In this document: positions 1 through 7,852 of the stretch, one piece after another
Position numbering within the stretch: position 1 is the stretch's first letter
Layout: each line of letters starts with the position of its first letter
DNA from: Bacteroidales bacterium
GTDB taxonomy: Bacteria > Bacteroidota > Bacteroidia > Bacteroidales > WCHB1-69
Direction of reading: 5' to 3'
Length of the DNA: 64,000 nucleotides
NCBI GenBank assembly: GCA_017615795.1
Contig: JAFZZK010000013.1
Coordinates: 1-64,000 of the forward strand
The notes under the pieces: model-generated
What the model was told of the DNA's origin: nothing
Database searches by the model: none
The model's input: the letters and a program-made list of their open reading frames with translations, nothing else
Position numbers and translations under genes: made by a program

Positions 1-327
1 GCCAGTGTCGATACGCTGCACCTGACCGTCAACTACGGCACGCACAACGTCGAGACCGAAACTGCCTGCGAGAGCTATACATGGCATGGAACGACGTACA
101 CCACGTCGGGCACCTACACGTATGCCTACAGCAACGCTGCAGGGTGCGCCAGTGTCGATACGCTGCACCTGACCGTCAACTACGGCACCCACAACGTCGA
201 GACCGAGACAGCCTGCGAGAGCTATACATGGCATGGAACGACGCACACCACGTCGGGCACCTACACGTATGCCTACAGCAACGCTGCTGGATGCGCCAGT
301 GTCGATACGTTGCATCTGACTGTGACT
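1..327 (+). repeat. 147-bp in-frame tandem repeats
   Basis: Two complete 147-bp units start at 1 and 148, and a third begins at 295 and diverges after about 30 bp. Units 1 and 2 differ at only about seven positions. The period is exactly 49 codons, so unit gain or loss keeps the frame. Since the window begins inside the array, the total copy number is unknown. Confidence 0.9.
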
Positions 328-909
328 CCTGTCTATAACATCCCTGTGTCGCACGAGATGTGCCAAGGCGAAAGCTTCAACTTCCACGGCACAACGTTGA
401 CAACAGCCGGCACTTATGTGGACACCCTACAGACCGTCAGCGGCTGCGACAGTGTGGTCACCTTGGTCCTGACTGTCCATCCGACATACACGGTGGACGT
501 TTACGACACGGCAATGCTCGAGCACGAGTACGTCTTTGGCGACTTCACGCTTACGCCGCATGATACGGGTGTCTATACGTACGACTTCCAATACTCCACA
601 GTGGAAGGCTGCGACAGCTTAGTGCATCTAATCTTGCTGGTGAAGAACAACGACGGGGTGACATCGCCCGCGCTGCCCGACGTTGAAGTGTATCCGAACC
701 CGGCTCACACGCTGCTCAACATCAAGGGCGAGGGTATGCGGCAGATTCTGATCTACAACGCTGACGGAAAGCTCGTCTTCACAAAAGAGAGCGACGGTGC
801 CGACTTGCAGCAGGTGGATGTCTCCCGCTATGCCTCCGGCCATTATTTGGTGAAGATTGTTTTTGACAACAGGAAGACTGTCACCTGCAAGGTCATTGTG
901 GGGCGTTAA
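1..909 (+). CDS. T9SS cargo protein, repeat-rich, C-terminal part only
   Basis: The reading frame is open from base 1, so the start lies outside the window; about 302 residues are visible. Residues 1-98 are two near-identical 49-residue units (core CESYTWHGTTYTTSGTY, ending GCASVDTLHLTV). They are followed by more diverged units of the same type (CQGESFNFHGTTLTTAGTY, GCDSVVTLVLTV). The last 75 residues or so (VEVYPNPAHTLLNI to VTCKVIVGR) form a T9SS type A sorting domain, which sends proteins across the outer membrane for anchoring or release. The repeat type also occurs once in the giant cargo at 27118-37743 (ACGTYTYHYFNGG). It is probably a large surface protein; its ligand is unknown. Confidence 0.9.
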   Translation, partial: ASVDTLHLTVNYGTHNVETETACESYTWHGTTYTTSGTYTYAYSNAAGCASVDTLHLTVNYGTHNVETETACESYTWHGTTHTTSGTYTYAYSNAAGCASVDTLHLTVTPVYNIPVSHEMCQGESFNFHGTTLTTAGTYVDTLQTVSGCDSVVTLVLTVHPTYTVDVYDTAMLEHEYVFGDFTLTPHDTGVYTYDFQYSTVEGCDSLVHLILLVKNNDGVTSPALPDVEVYPNPAHTLLNIKGEGMRQILIYNADGKLVFTKESDGADLQQVDVSRYASGHYLVKIVFDNRKTVTCKVIVGR

Positions 910-948
910 TCTGGAGCTTCCTCTTGTGTTCCTCTCCTTACTGTATGC

Positions 949-1015
949 CCTTACGGGTCCATTACCTGAAAAAGGTTTTGACCCGCAAGGATGCATGTGC
1001 GCAACATGCGGTCCT
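949..1015. other. Two consecutive hairpins of unknown role
   Basis: CCTTACGGGTC (949-959) pairs with GACCCGCAAGG (980-990), with one A/C mismatch and a small inner ACCT/AGGT helix. Immediately after it, GCATGT (993-998) and ACATGC (1004-1009) form a 6-bp stem with a 5-nt loop, extended by AGGA/TCCT (988-991 and 1012-1015). There is no T-tract, so this is not a standard intrinsic terminator. It could be the 3' UTR structure of the preceding cargo gene or a repeat element. Confidence 0.45.
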
Positions 1016-1243
1016 GCGGTGTGGTATGGGGTGAACGGAAAATGCACTCTTACGTCCAAAATCTTCCAAAATTCCAGGAGGTTCACCCGTGTCGTGGGCA
1101 AGTGTGGTTTTGTGCTTTTTCTGCAATTTGCAACTTTCTTTACAAAAAACGGCAACTTTTATATTTTAAGATGTCATTTTTATCATTTTGATTTTTAATG
1201 GATTAAGTGTATTTTTGCTCTTGATTCATTTGCTTTGATTTTG

Positions 1244-1251
1244 TAATTTTG
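1244..1251 (+). promoter_or_regulatory. Promoter -7 box (TAATTTTG)
   Basis: Matches the Bacteroidota sigma-ABfr consensus TAnnTTTG, with a TTG (1221-1223) 20 bp upstream as a plausible -33 element. It lies 24 bp before the ATG of the DUF1016 fragment. Confidence 0.6.
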
Positions 1252-1275
1252 CAGATAAAAATATAAAATTCAAAG

Positions 1276-1548
1276 ATGAAAAACGACGAAGCTAAACTTG
1301 TAAAAATTGAATCTATAGACACTCTTTATCAGGATGCCTATCAGATAATCGAAAATGCTCGCAGCAATGCCGTGCGAAGCGTTGATTTCTGTTGTGTGCA
1401 GATGTATTGGAACTTGGGGAAACTTATCTTTGAAGAAGAACAGCAAGGCAAGGAGCGTGCAGACTATGGCAAGTACATCATCAAGAACCTTTTTACCATT
1501 TTTCTCACCACTCTCACTCCCTGCTTGAAGTTGATTATCACAATATAG
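1276..1548 (+). pseudogene. DUF1016 (YhcG-type) N-terminal fragment
   Basis: Residues 1-72 match the N-terminal domain of DUF1016/YhcG nuclease-like proteins, with the typical run YWNLGKLIFEEEQQGKERA followed by DYGKYIIKNL. The family is usually about 330-380 residues with a C-terminal PD-(D/E)XK-like nuclease domain; here the frame departs from the family after KNL and stops at 90 residues, so the catalytic part is gone. An overlapping frame (about 1494-1570) may be an out-of-frame remnant. It keeps its own promoter. It sits in a patch of toxin-antitoxin-like genes and is probably dead or non-catalytic. Confidence 0.75.
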
Positions 1549-1602
1549 GTGTCCGCATTAAAAATTCTTTTTTTTAAAATTCCCAAAATTCAGAATTTTT
1601 AT

Positions 1603-1610
1603 TATCTTTG
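1603..1610 (+). promoter_or_regulatory. Promoter -7 box of higBA (TATCTTTG)
   Basis: Exact TAnnTTTG match. It overlaps the TTG at 1608 that would otherwise be read as a start, so translation more likely begins at the ATG at 1626. Confidence 0.65.
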
Positions 1611-1625
1611 CAAACTGTTGGAACG

Positions 1626-1940
1626 ATGAACGTATCATTCGAAGATGTTGAATTAGAAAAACTTATAATTACTCACAAAAGCAAGAGGTACAAGAAATAC
1701 ACCCGAGACAAGAAATTCTTGTGGGCATTAGACCGCGTGTTTAACGATTTGCAGGGTGTTGCCAAATGCAGCGACTTAAAGCAGTTGAGTTATCTGCATT
1801 ATGAGCAGCTCAAGAAAATAGGTTTGAGTTCAGTGAGGGTGATGAATGGTAAGGTGGAGCGGCTTTTGTTTAAGGAATTGGAGAATGGAATAAGAATATC
1901 AATCATAGAATTAGATGAAACACACTATGGACAACGATAG
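1626..1940 (+). CDS. higB: HigB-like type II toxin (RelE/ParE superfamily)
   Basis: A 104-residue basic protein starting MNVSFEDVELEKLI, with the small RelE/HigB layout: N-terminal strand, helices rich in K/R (HKSKRYKKYTRDKK), then strands ending in RISIIELDETHYG. HigB toxins are ribosome-dependent mRNA interferases. Length and position directly before, and overlapping, an HTH antitoxin fit a higBA operon, in which the toxin is unusually encoded first. The start at 1626 is preferred to the TTG at 1608 because that codon lies in the promoter box. The residues are diverged enough that activity cannot be inferred from sequence alone. Confidence 0.75.
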   Translation: MNVSFEDVELEKLIITHKSKRYKKYTRDKKFLWALDRVFNDLQGVAKCSDLKQLSYLHYEQLKKIGLSSVRVMNGKVERLLFKELENGIRISIIELDETHYGQR

Positions 1941-2265
1941 CAGAATCACAGGTTTCCGGGCGGTCCATCCCGGGGAAACCCTTGCCGAGGAACTGAAAGA
2001 GCGCGGCATCAAGCAAAAGGATCTGGCCAAGGCTATAGGCATCCAGCCAAGCCATCTGAACGAACTGATCAAGGGCAAGCGCAGTTTCACCACCGCAGTG
2101 GCGATGGCATTGGAGAAGGAATTGGGCATACCATACGATTTCTGGATGCGCCTGCAGTACGGCTACGAGCACGACTGCCTTGTCATTGCCCAGCGCGAGG
2201 TTGAAGAACAGCAGCGCACCCGACGCGAGCCACATCTTGTCAACAAGGTGGCATCAATCCTTTAG
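1915..2265 (+). CDS. higA: HigA-like antitoxin, XRE-type HTH
   Basis: A 116-residue protein of the HigA/VapI addiction-module antidote family. The hallmark VHPGETLAEELKERGI is followed by the helix-turn-helix QKDLAKAIGIQPSHLNELIKG and then MALEKELGI. It would bind HigB and repress the operon. The start at 1915 overlaps the toxin by 26 bp; the ATG at 1927 (MDNDSRITGF) is equally plausible. Overlap and order support cotranscription from the promoter at 1603. Of the toxin-antitoxin-like loci in this patch, it is the only one that looks complete. Confidence 0.88.
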   Translation: MKHTMDNDSRITGFRAVHPGETLAEELKERGIKQKDLAKAIGIQPSHLNELIKGKRSFTTAVAMALEKELGIPYDFWMRLQYGYEHDCLVIAQREVEEQQRTRREPHLVNKVASIL

Positions 2266-2288
2266 TATTGTCCCTCATAAGTCGAATA

Positions 2289-2340
2289 AAGGACGCCCTC
2301 TCGGTTGCCCTTCATTCTACATTCGTCCTTCTTTATTTTT
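2289..2340 (+). terminator. Possible terminator after higBA
   Basis: AAGGACG (2289-2295) pairs with CGTCCTT (2324-2330), followed by a T-rich stretch. The loop of about 28 nt is long, so this is a weak candidate. Confidence 0.3.
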
Positions 2341-2345
2341 AATTA

Positions 2346-2852
2346 TTAATTCTTCACTACCTTCCTCACAACGCTCACCCCTCGCTCGAAGTTGATCTTC
2401 ACGAGGTAGGTGCCGGCGGGGTACGGGGAGAGGTCGAATGCGGGTACGGGCTGCATCGTCTGGGCTTCGGACGGATTCCACTTCTCCACCAGGTCGGCGA
2501 GTTTGCGACCTTGGAGGTCATACAGTTCAATGCTCTGGTAACCGTGCATATATCCGTACACGTAAGTCGGGCCGCTCGTAGGGTTGGGAGAGATATAGAT
2601 GTCGCTCTCGCGCTTGTCAAGGTAATCCTCGATGCCCACCGAGTCGTCGGGAACAAAAGGCGTGGCGAAAATCGGGTCGTGATAGAGGGCAAACACCGCG
2701 GAAGATTGTCCTGAAGGACAGTTTGTAGAAACACTATTGGAAAATACAATAGGAGAAGTTGTACCACAGCTGAAAAGAAGATTTCCTTGATTATTGGCTA
2801 AAACTGAAGGATTTTTAAAGCTACTTGCAGCAGTGTTAAAATCAATAGTATT
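2346..2852 (-). pseudogene. 5'-truncated T9SS cargo, C-terminal remnant
   Basis: The frame is open from 2852 down to the stop at 2346-2348, about 168 residues, with an in-frame TGA just upstream (2853-2855) and no credible ATG. A GTG at 2696 gives a 116-residue product, but coding character clearly extends upstream of it (IDFNTAASSFKNPSV, LLFSCGTTSPIVFSN). The last 80 residues or so are a T9SS type A sorting domain (IYISPNPTSGPTYVYG, ELYDLQGRKLADL, YPAGTYLVKINFERG). There is no signal peptide, so export is not expected. The 5' side abuts a truncated HepT gene, suggesting a deletion that joined two unrelated genes. Confidence 0.75.
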
Positions 2853-2967
2853 TCAGGTTGTCAGCCTCCATTTCATCCTTGGTCTTGCCTTCGGCGAAAG
2901 CAAGGATGCGATCGATGGCTTCCAGCATGTGTTCCAGTCGTTCGTGGTCTCTAACGTATTCTCTCAT
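2842..2967 (-). pseudogene. Truncated HepT-like toxin (DUF86)
   Basis: A 41-residue frame starting MREYVRDHERLEHMLEAIDR and ending in NLKYY before a TGA. This is the N-terminal third of HepT/DUF86 HEPN proteins (about 115 residues). The HEPN catalytic RX4-6H motif, normally near the C-terminus, is missing. The start overlaps the end of the nucleotidyltransferase gene by 17 bp, as in intact mntA-hepT operons. The break lies next to the T9SS remnant (2346-2852), whose frame overlaps this one by 11 bp, so the junction is in this overlap. The toxin is presumably inactive. Confidence 0.78.
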
Positions 2968-3244
2968 ATATCATTCTTTTATCTTGATTGACACTTTCCT
3001 CAATTCGAGGACGCAGCGTTCCGTCCTCTACGATATCAACAGGACGTTCGAGAATTTTTTCCAGTTCACAGATCATAGCAGCATGTTTCAACAAACTAAT
3101 ACCGCCTTCATCGTACTGCACAAGCAAATCCACGTCACTCAACGGCGTTTCCTCGCCGCGGGCGAACGAGCCGAACAGCCAAGCCTTCAACACCGGCTGG
3201 GTTTTGAAATATTCGCGGATGGTATCTATCATTTCTGTGCTCAT
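2951..3244 (-). CDS. MntA-type minimal nucleotidyltransferase (antitoxin)
   Basis: 97 residues from the ATG at 3244 (MSTEMIDTIREYF). The nucleotidyltransferase signature GSFARG followed by SDVDLLV gives the Gly-Ser motif and the metal-binding D-x-D pair; a third acidic residue follows in RPVDIVEDG. Family members (MntA) neutralise the HEPN toxin HepT by nucleotide transfer. The upstream TTG at 3268 lies in the promoter box and is rejected as a start. The gene appears intact although its toxin partner is truncated, a common pattern of toxin loss with surviving antitoxin. Confidence 0.85.
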   Translation of the reverse strand: MSTEMIDTIREYFKTQPVLKAWLFGSFARGEETPLSDVDLLVQYDEGGISLLKHAAMICELEKILERPVDIVEDGTLRPRIEESVNQDKRMIYERIR

Positions 3245-3265
3245 AACAGCGCTCAATATTTTTGG

Positions 3266-3273
3266 CAAAAATA
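3266..3273 (-). promoter_or_regulatory. Promoter -7 box of the mntA-like gene (TATTTTTG)
   Basis: Exact TAnnTTTG match on the minus strand, 21 bp upstream of the ATG at 3244. Confidence 0.6.
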
Positions 3274-3361
3274 AAAAAAATACGGCGTATCAAAAAAGTA
3301 CAGGAAAAAAAAGCACTGGCAAACAAAATGGACGGTTGCCACGCACTCCGAATTCGTCACA

Positions 3362-4006
3362 TCAGTGTCGCCGATCCAGTTCCTTCTGTATCTTCTCCGC
3401 CAACTCGAAATCCTCGCTCTCCACCGCCCCGTCCAATAAGGATTGGAGCTCTTCTTCGCTCATCTCTTTCAACTTGGAGTCGATGAAGGCCTCCGGCAAC
3501 GGCTCGCCCCCCGCTTCTTCAAGCGCGTCCGCCAACTCATTGTATTCGCTGAAAAGATTATCATCATCCCCCTCTTCATCTTCCGCTTCGCGCTTTTTGT
3601 CCACCATACAGTTGGCCTCGAAGATGGCGGTGTCCATAAAGAAGGGGGCGTTGAATTTCAACGCCAACGCGATGGCATCCGACGGGCGTGCGTCCAAATG
3701 GAAGACTTTGTTGTCGCTGCCAATCATCACCATATCGGCAAAATAGACCCCGTTCTCGTAGTGGACGATGTCAACCTCCACCAACATAGTGCCGTGGTGG
3801 TCGGCCAAGGAGACAAACAGCTCGTGCGTCAGCGGCCGGTGGGTGGGCGACTGGTTCAGCTCCACCAAGATGGCGCGTGCCTCGCTCATCCCGATGATGA
3901 CGGGCACGTAGCGCTCGCCCTCCTTCTCCTTCAAGATTAGGGAAAAAGCCTCCGAAGGCTGGGCGGCGGCGTGGATGTCGGCAACCGTGAGCTCTGTTTT
4001 TTCCAT
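3362..4006 (-). CDS. Bifunctional nuclease-domain protein (DUF151) with UVR-like tail
   Basis: 214 residues. Residues 1-135 match the DUF151/BFN domain: VPVIIGMSEARAILVELN, RPLTHELF, and FHLDARPSDAIALALKFNAP with the conserved LDARPSDAI core. An acidic linker (EDEEGDDD, about 145-155) leads to a C-terminal helix DFELAEKIQKELDRRH resembling a UVR motif (UvrB/UvrC interaction). The domain is named for a plant and Mycobacterium family with reported RNase/DNase activity; the activity of Bacteroidota members is unproven. It lies 48 bp downstream of purL on the same strand, so cotranscription is likely. Confidence 0.88.
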   Translation of the reverse strand: MEKTELTVADIHAAAQPSEAFSLILKEKEGERYVPVIIGMSEARAILVELNQSPTHRPLTHELFVSLADHHGTMLVEVDIVHYENGVYFADMVMIGSDNKVFHLDARPSDAIALALKFNAPFFMDTAIFEANCMVDKKREAEDEEGDDDNLFSEYNELADALEEAGGEPLPEAFIDSKLKEMSEEELQSLLDGAVESEDFELAEKIQKELDRRH

Positions 4007-4054
4007 AAGGCGTTGTTGAATTGGGATATTGGACTTTGGCTATTGGCTATTGGG

Positions 4055-7000
4055 TTAGTTGCGGAAGTAGTTGACGGCGTTTTGGAAGATATCCTGCTCC
4101 TTGTTGCCGTCGATGTTCTTGTACAGATTCTCACCCTTGCGCTCGCTGTGTCCCATCTTGCCGAGGATGAGACCGTCTTGGGAGACGATGCCTTCGATAG
4201 CGTAGAACGAGCCGTTGGGGTTGTCAACTGGGTCCATACTGACATTGCCCTGCTCGTCGCAATATTGGAAGGCCACCTGCCCGTGCTCGAACAGTTCCTT
4301 GGCCAATGCTGGGTTGACCACGAATTTGCCCTCTCCGTGGCTGACGGCGATCTGGTGCACGTCGCCCACCTGGAAAGAGGTGAGCCACGGCGAGGCCACC
4401 GTGCCCACGCGCGTGCGCACGATGCGCGAGATGTGGCGGTTGATGTTGTTGCGGTACAGGGTGGGGGAGTCGGGCGTGATGTCACCCAGCCGTCCGTAGG
4501 GCAGCAATCCCGACTTGACTAATGCCTGGAAGCCGTTGCAGATGCCTAATACCAGTCCCTTGCGGGCCAGCAGTCCGTTGACGGCCGCCTTGATCTTGGC
4601 ATTGTTCAGGACCGTGGCGATGAACTTGCCGCTGCCGTCCGGCTCGTCGCCGGAGCTGAAGCCGCCGCTCAAGGCTAATATTTGCGACTCGTCGATGGCC
4701 GCCGCCAACTCGTCGATGGAGCGGTTGATTTCGGTCTCGTTGAGGTTGTTGAAGACGAAGATGCGCGGCTCGGCACCCGCGTCCTCGAAAGCCTTGGCCG
4801 TGTCGTAGTCGCAGTTCGTGCCCGGGAACACAGGCAGGATGACTTTGGGGCGGGCCACCGGTGTCGGGCACTTGGCCACGGGCGCGCACTGGCTGTTGAC
4901 GGCAAACTCTTCGCCCGTCGAGGTCGTCTCGTTGTCCGCCTGATCGGGATAAAGATTGAAATAGACCCCGCGCCAAGTTTGCAGACAAGCCTCCTTGTCG
5001 ATTTTTTCACCATTGATGATGAAGTCCTTGTCCACTTTGCCCAGTTCAACGGCAAAGTCGGCATCCAGTTTTCCGGTGCTTTCCACCACGAAACTGCCGT
5101 AGGCGTAGTCGAACAGGTTGAGGTCGGTGCGGATGTCGAAACCGAGGTCGTTGCCGAAACTCATCTTGGCCAGCGCCTCGGCAATGCCGCCGTATTGCGG
5201 GGTGAATGCCGCCACAATGTTCCCGTTCAGCGTGTTTTGATGCACAAAATCAAAGATTTTCTTTGTCTGCTGGATGTCGGGCAGGTTGTTTTCTATCTTG
5301 TTCTGTATGAAATAGAGGTAATGACCCTCTTTTTTGAATTCGGGAGAGATGATGTTTTTGGCGTTTTCCGTCGTGATGGCGAAGGAGACGAAGGTGGGCG
5401 GGACATTCAGGTTCTTGAAGGTGCCGCTCATCGAGTCTTTGCCGCCGAGGGCTGCCAGGTCGAATTGCTTGAGCATCCAGACGCAGCCTAACATTGCGGC
5501 GCAGGGCTTGCCCCAACGGGTTGGCTCGTGGCCCATCTTCTCGAAATATTCCTGGAAGGTGAAACGGATTCTCCGGTAGTCGGCGCCTGTGGCCACAATC
5601 TTCGACATCGATTCCAAGATGGCGAACACGGCGGCGTGGAACGGCGAGCGCAGGGCGATGTAGGGATTGTACCCGAAGGCCATCACGCTGGCGGTGTTGG
5701 TGTGCCCGTGCAGCACAGGCAACTTCTGTACGGAGGCTTGCGTCTCCGTCAGCTGGCGCTTGCCGCCGAAGGGCATCAGCACCGTGGTGGCGCCGATGGT
5801 GGCGTCGAACATCTCGATCAGACCCTTCTGGGATGCGACGTTGGGGTTGGCGAGCATATTGAGCATCTTCTCCTGCATCGTCGCGCCGGTCACGGGTTGA
5901 CCCTCCAACACGTTGTCGGGCACCGCGTTGACGACAGCTTCGGTCCTTTGCCGCACGCCGTTGGTGTTGATGAAGTCGCGGCTGAGGTCCACGATGGTCT
6001 TGCCCCGCCATTTCATCGTCAGCCGGTTGGTGTCGGTGACGCGGGCGATGATGTTGGCCTCGATGTTCTCCTGCCGGCAATACTCGAAGAAGGTCTCCAC
6101 ATCTTTGGGATCCACCACCACACTCATACGCTCCTGCGACTCGCTGATGGCGACCTCGGTGCCGTTGAGGCCTTTGTACTTGGTTCTCACAGAGTCAAGG
6201 TCTATCTCCAGTCCGTCGGCCAACTCGCCGATGGCGACGCTGACGCCGCCCGCACCGAAGTCGTTGGACTTCTTGACGAGGCGTGTCACCTCGGGACGGC
6301 GGAAGAGATGCTGTATCTTGCGCTCCTCAGGGGCGTTGCCCTTCTGCACCTCGGCGGCGCAGGTGTCGAGCGACTTCTCGTTGTGCTCTTTGGAGGCGCC
6401 GGTGGCACCGCCGATGCCGTCGCGGCCCGTGCGCCCGCCGAACATAATGATGATGTCGCCGGGTTGCGGAGACTCGCGGCGCACGTGGCTCACCGGGGCC
6501 GCACCCACCACCGCGCCGATTTCCAGGCGCTTGGCCTTGTAGTCGTCGTGATAGATTTCGCGCACGTGCGTGGTGGCCAGGCCGATCTGGTTGCCGTAGG
6601 AGGAGTATCCCGCCGCTGCGCTCTTGGAGATGACCGACTGCGGTAACTTGCCCTCCAAAGTGGCGCTCATCGGGGCGTTGATGTCACCCGCTCCCGTGAC
6701 GCGCAGGGCCTGATAGACGTAGCTGCGCCCGCTCAGCGGGTCGCGGATGGCGCCGCCCACACAGGTGGCCGCCCCGCCAAAGGGCTCGATTTCCGTGGGA
6801 TGGTTGTGTGTCTCGTTCTTGAACATCAGCAACCAGGGCTCCGTCTTCCCGTCCACATCAACGTTGATGTGGATGCTGCAGGCGTTGTTCTCCTCAGAAA
6901 CCTCCATATCGTCCAAATGTCCCGCTTTGCGCTCGTATTTGCCGTTGATGCAGGCCATATCCATCAGCGTCTGCGGTTTCACGCGGTCGCCGTACAGCTC

Positions 7001-7768
7001 TTTCCGCATAGAAAGATATTGTTCGTATGCGGCCTGCAGTTGATGCTGCAATCCGCAGGGCGTGAAGGTGATCTTGGTCAACTCTGTCTCAAAAGTGGTG
7101 TGCCGGCAGTGGTCGCTCCAGTAGGTGTCCAGCAGCTTGATTTCCGTGTCGGTCGGCTCGCGATGCTCTTCGTTCTGGAAATATTCTTGGATGAAGGCAA
7201 TGTCTTCCAACGACATCGCCAACCCTTGCGCGACGCGGAACGCCTCCAACTGCTCTTTGCTCCATTGGGTGAATTCCTCCACGATGGGCACCTCCTGCAC
7301 CTCGGGGTTCTCGGTCAGTTCCAACTTGCCCATATCCTTCTCGCGCGCCTCCACCTCGTTGATGCAATATTTCTTGATATGCGCGAACTGCTCTGGGGTG
7401 AGGTCGGCATCAAAGACATACAGCTTGGCGCTCTTGATGACGACTTCAGTCTTGGGGTCCAGCAGGGAGAGACACTGCATTGCACTGTCGGCGCGCTGGT
7501 CGAACTGGCCGGGCAAATATTCTACAGCCAGGTAGGTCAACCCTTCCAAAGGAAACTCCTCCAGGAGATTGTCCACCACGGGCTCGGACAGCACACCCAC
7601 CTTGGCGCGTTCCAGCAACACATCGTCCACGTTGAAGATATCGTAAACGACCAGCTGGCGCAGGTGGCGGATGTTGAGATTGAAATTATGGTTGAGTGTC
7701 TCTTTCAGACTGACGGCTTCGACATCGAAACCCTGTTTTTTTTCTACGAAAATACGAGCGTTGCGCAT
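4055..7768 (-). CDS. purL: Phosphoribosylformylglycinamidine synthase, PurL-PurQ fused form
   Basis: 1237 residues, the length of the large single-chain FGAM synthase. It converts FGAR plus glutamine and ATP to FGAM in de novo purine synthesis. N-terminal PurS-like and linker regions are followed by two AIR-synthase-type ATPase halves (SDHCRHTTFE; FKNETHNHPTEIEPFGGAAT; GGKDSMSGTF). The C-terminal class I glutamine amidotransferase has LVLGICNGFQAL with catalytic Cys near 1077, and SHGEGKF with the His/Glu. The start at the ATG at 7768 (MRNARIFVEKKQGF) is chosen because a promoter box at 7795-7802 lies just upstream; an ATG-initiated extension to 7849 would begin upstream of that promoter. Confidence 0.97.
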   Translation of the reverse strand: MRNARIFVEKKQGFDVEAVSLKETLNHNFNLNIRHLRQLVVYDIFNVDDVLLERAKVGVLSEPVVDNLLEEFPLEGLTYLAVEYLPGQFDQRADSAMQCLSLLDPKTEVVIKSAKLYVFDADLTPEQFAHIKKYCINEVEAREKDMGKLELTENPEVQEVPIVEEFTQWSKEQLEAFRVAQGLAMSLEDIAFIQEYFQNEEHREPTDTEIKLLDTYWSDHCRHTTFETELTKITFTPCGLQHQLQAAYEQYLSMRKELYGDRVKPQTLMDMACINGKYERKAGHLDDMEVSEENNACSIHINVDVDGKTEPWLLMFKNETHNHPTEIEPFGGAATCVGGAIRDPLSGRSYVYQALRVTGAGDINAPMSATLEGKLPQSVISKSAAAGYSSYGNQIGLATTHVREIYHDDYKAKRLEIGAVVGAAPVSHVRRESPQPGDIIIMFGGRTGRDGIGGATGASKEHNEKSLDTCAAEVQKGNAPEERKIQHLFRRPEVTRLVKKSNDFGAGGVSVAIGELADGLEIDLDSVRTKYKGLNGTEVAISESQERMSVVVDPKDVETFFEYCRQENIEANIIARVTDTNRLTMKWRGKTIVDLSRDFINTNGVRQRTEAVVNAVPDNVLEGQPVTGATMQEKMLNMLANPNVASQKGLIEMFDATIGATTVLMPFGGKRQLTETQASVQKLPVLHGHTNTASVMAFGYNPYIALRSPFHAAVFAILESMSKIVATGADYRRIRFTFQEYFEKMGHEPTRWGKPCAAMLGCVWMLKQFDLAALGGKDSMSGTFKNLNVPPTFVSFAITTENAKNIISPEFKKEGHYLYFIQNKIENNLPDIQQTKKIFDFVHQNTLNGNIVAAFTPQYGGIAEALAKMSFGNDLGFDIRTDLNLFDYAYGSFVVESTGKLDADFAVELGKVDKDFIINGEKIDKEACLQTWRGVYFNLYPDQADNETTSTGEEFAVNSQCAPVAKCPTPVARPKVILPVFPGTNCDYDTAKAFEDAGAEPRIFVFNNLNETEINRSIDELAAAIDESQILALSGGFSSGDEPDGSGKFIATVLNNAKIKAAVNGLLARKGLVLGICNGFQALVKSGLLPYGRLGDITPDSPTLYRNNINRHISRIVRTRVGTVASPWLTSFQVGDVHQIAVSHGEGKFVVNPALAKELFEHGQVAFQYCDEQGNVSMDPVDNPNGSFYAIEGIVSQDGLILGKMGHSERKGENLYKNIDGNKEQDIFQNAVNYFRN

Positions 7769-7794
7769 AGTTAGATGGTTTCTGTTTCGGGGTG

Positions 7795-7802
7795 CAAACA
7801 TA
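7795..7802 (-). promoter_or_regulatory. Promoter -7 box of purL (TATGTTTG)
   Basis: Exact TAnnTTTG match on the minus strand, 26 bp upstream of the ATG at 7768. It fixes the purL start and shows purL has its own promoter despite lying 84 bp from the phosphatase gene. No purine riboswitch-like structure is evident in the short leader. Confidence 0.65.
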
Positions 7803-7852
7803 GTCAAAAAAAATGAATTTTTGGACTGCCCCTCATTGAAAAAATCCACTTG

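Larger units (their letters stand above)
910..1275. other. 366-bp gap with no convincing gene
   Basis: No coding frame here looks real. The left half holds two adjacent hairpins (949-990 and 988-1015), described separately. The right half is AT-rich and ends in a Bacteroidota-type promoter before the DUF1016 fragment; a second box-like TATTTTTG lies near 1210. Confidence 0.6.

Noticed and set aside
1-327. Regular repeats as a CRISPR array
   Set aside because: The unit is 147 bp, lies in frame, encodes a protein repeat and has no spacers.
857-1198. A 113-codon plus-strand frame across the end of the first cargo gene
   Set aside because: Overlaps the sorting domain out of frame and has no family features.
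4019-4054. CTATTGGC-like direct repeats between purL and the DUF151 gene
   Set aside because: Only a few imperfect 8-bp units in a short gap; no evidence for a mobile or regulatory element.
5528-6646. A 372-codon frame opposite purL
   Set aside because: Shadow frame; purL is unambiguous on the minus strand.
7769-7849. N-terminal extension of PurL
   Set aside because: The extension begins upstream of the promoter box at 7795-7802 and is not part of the family.
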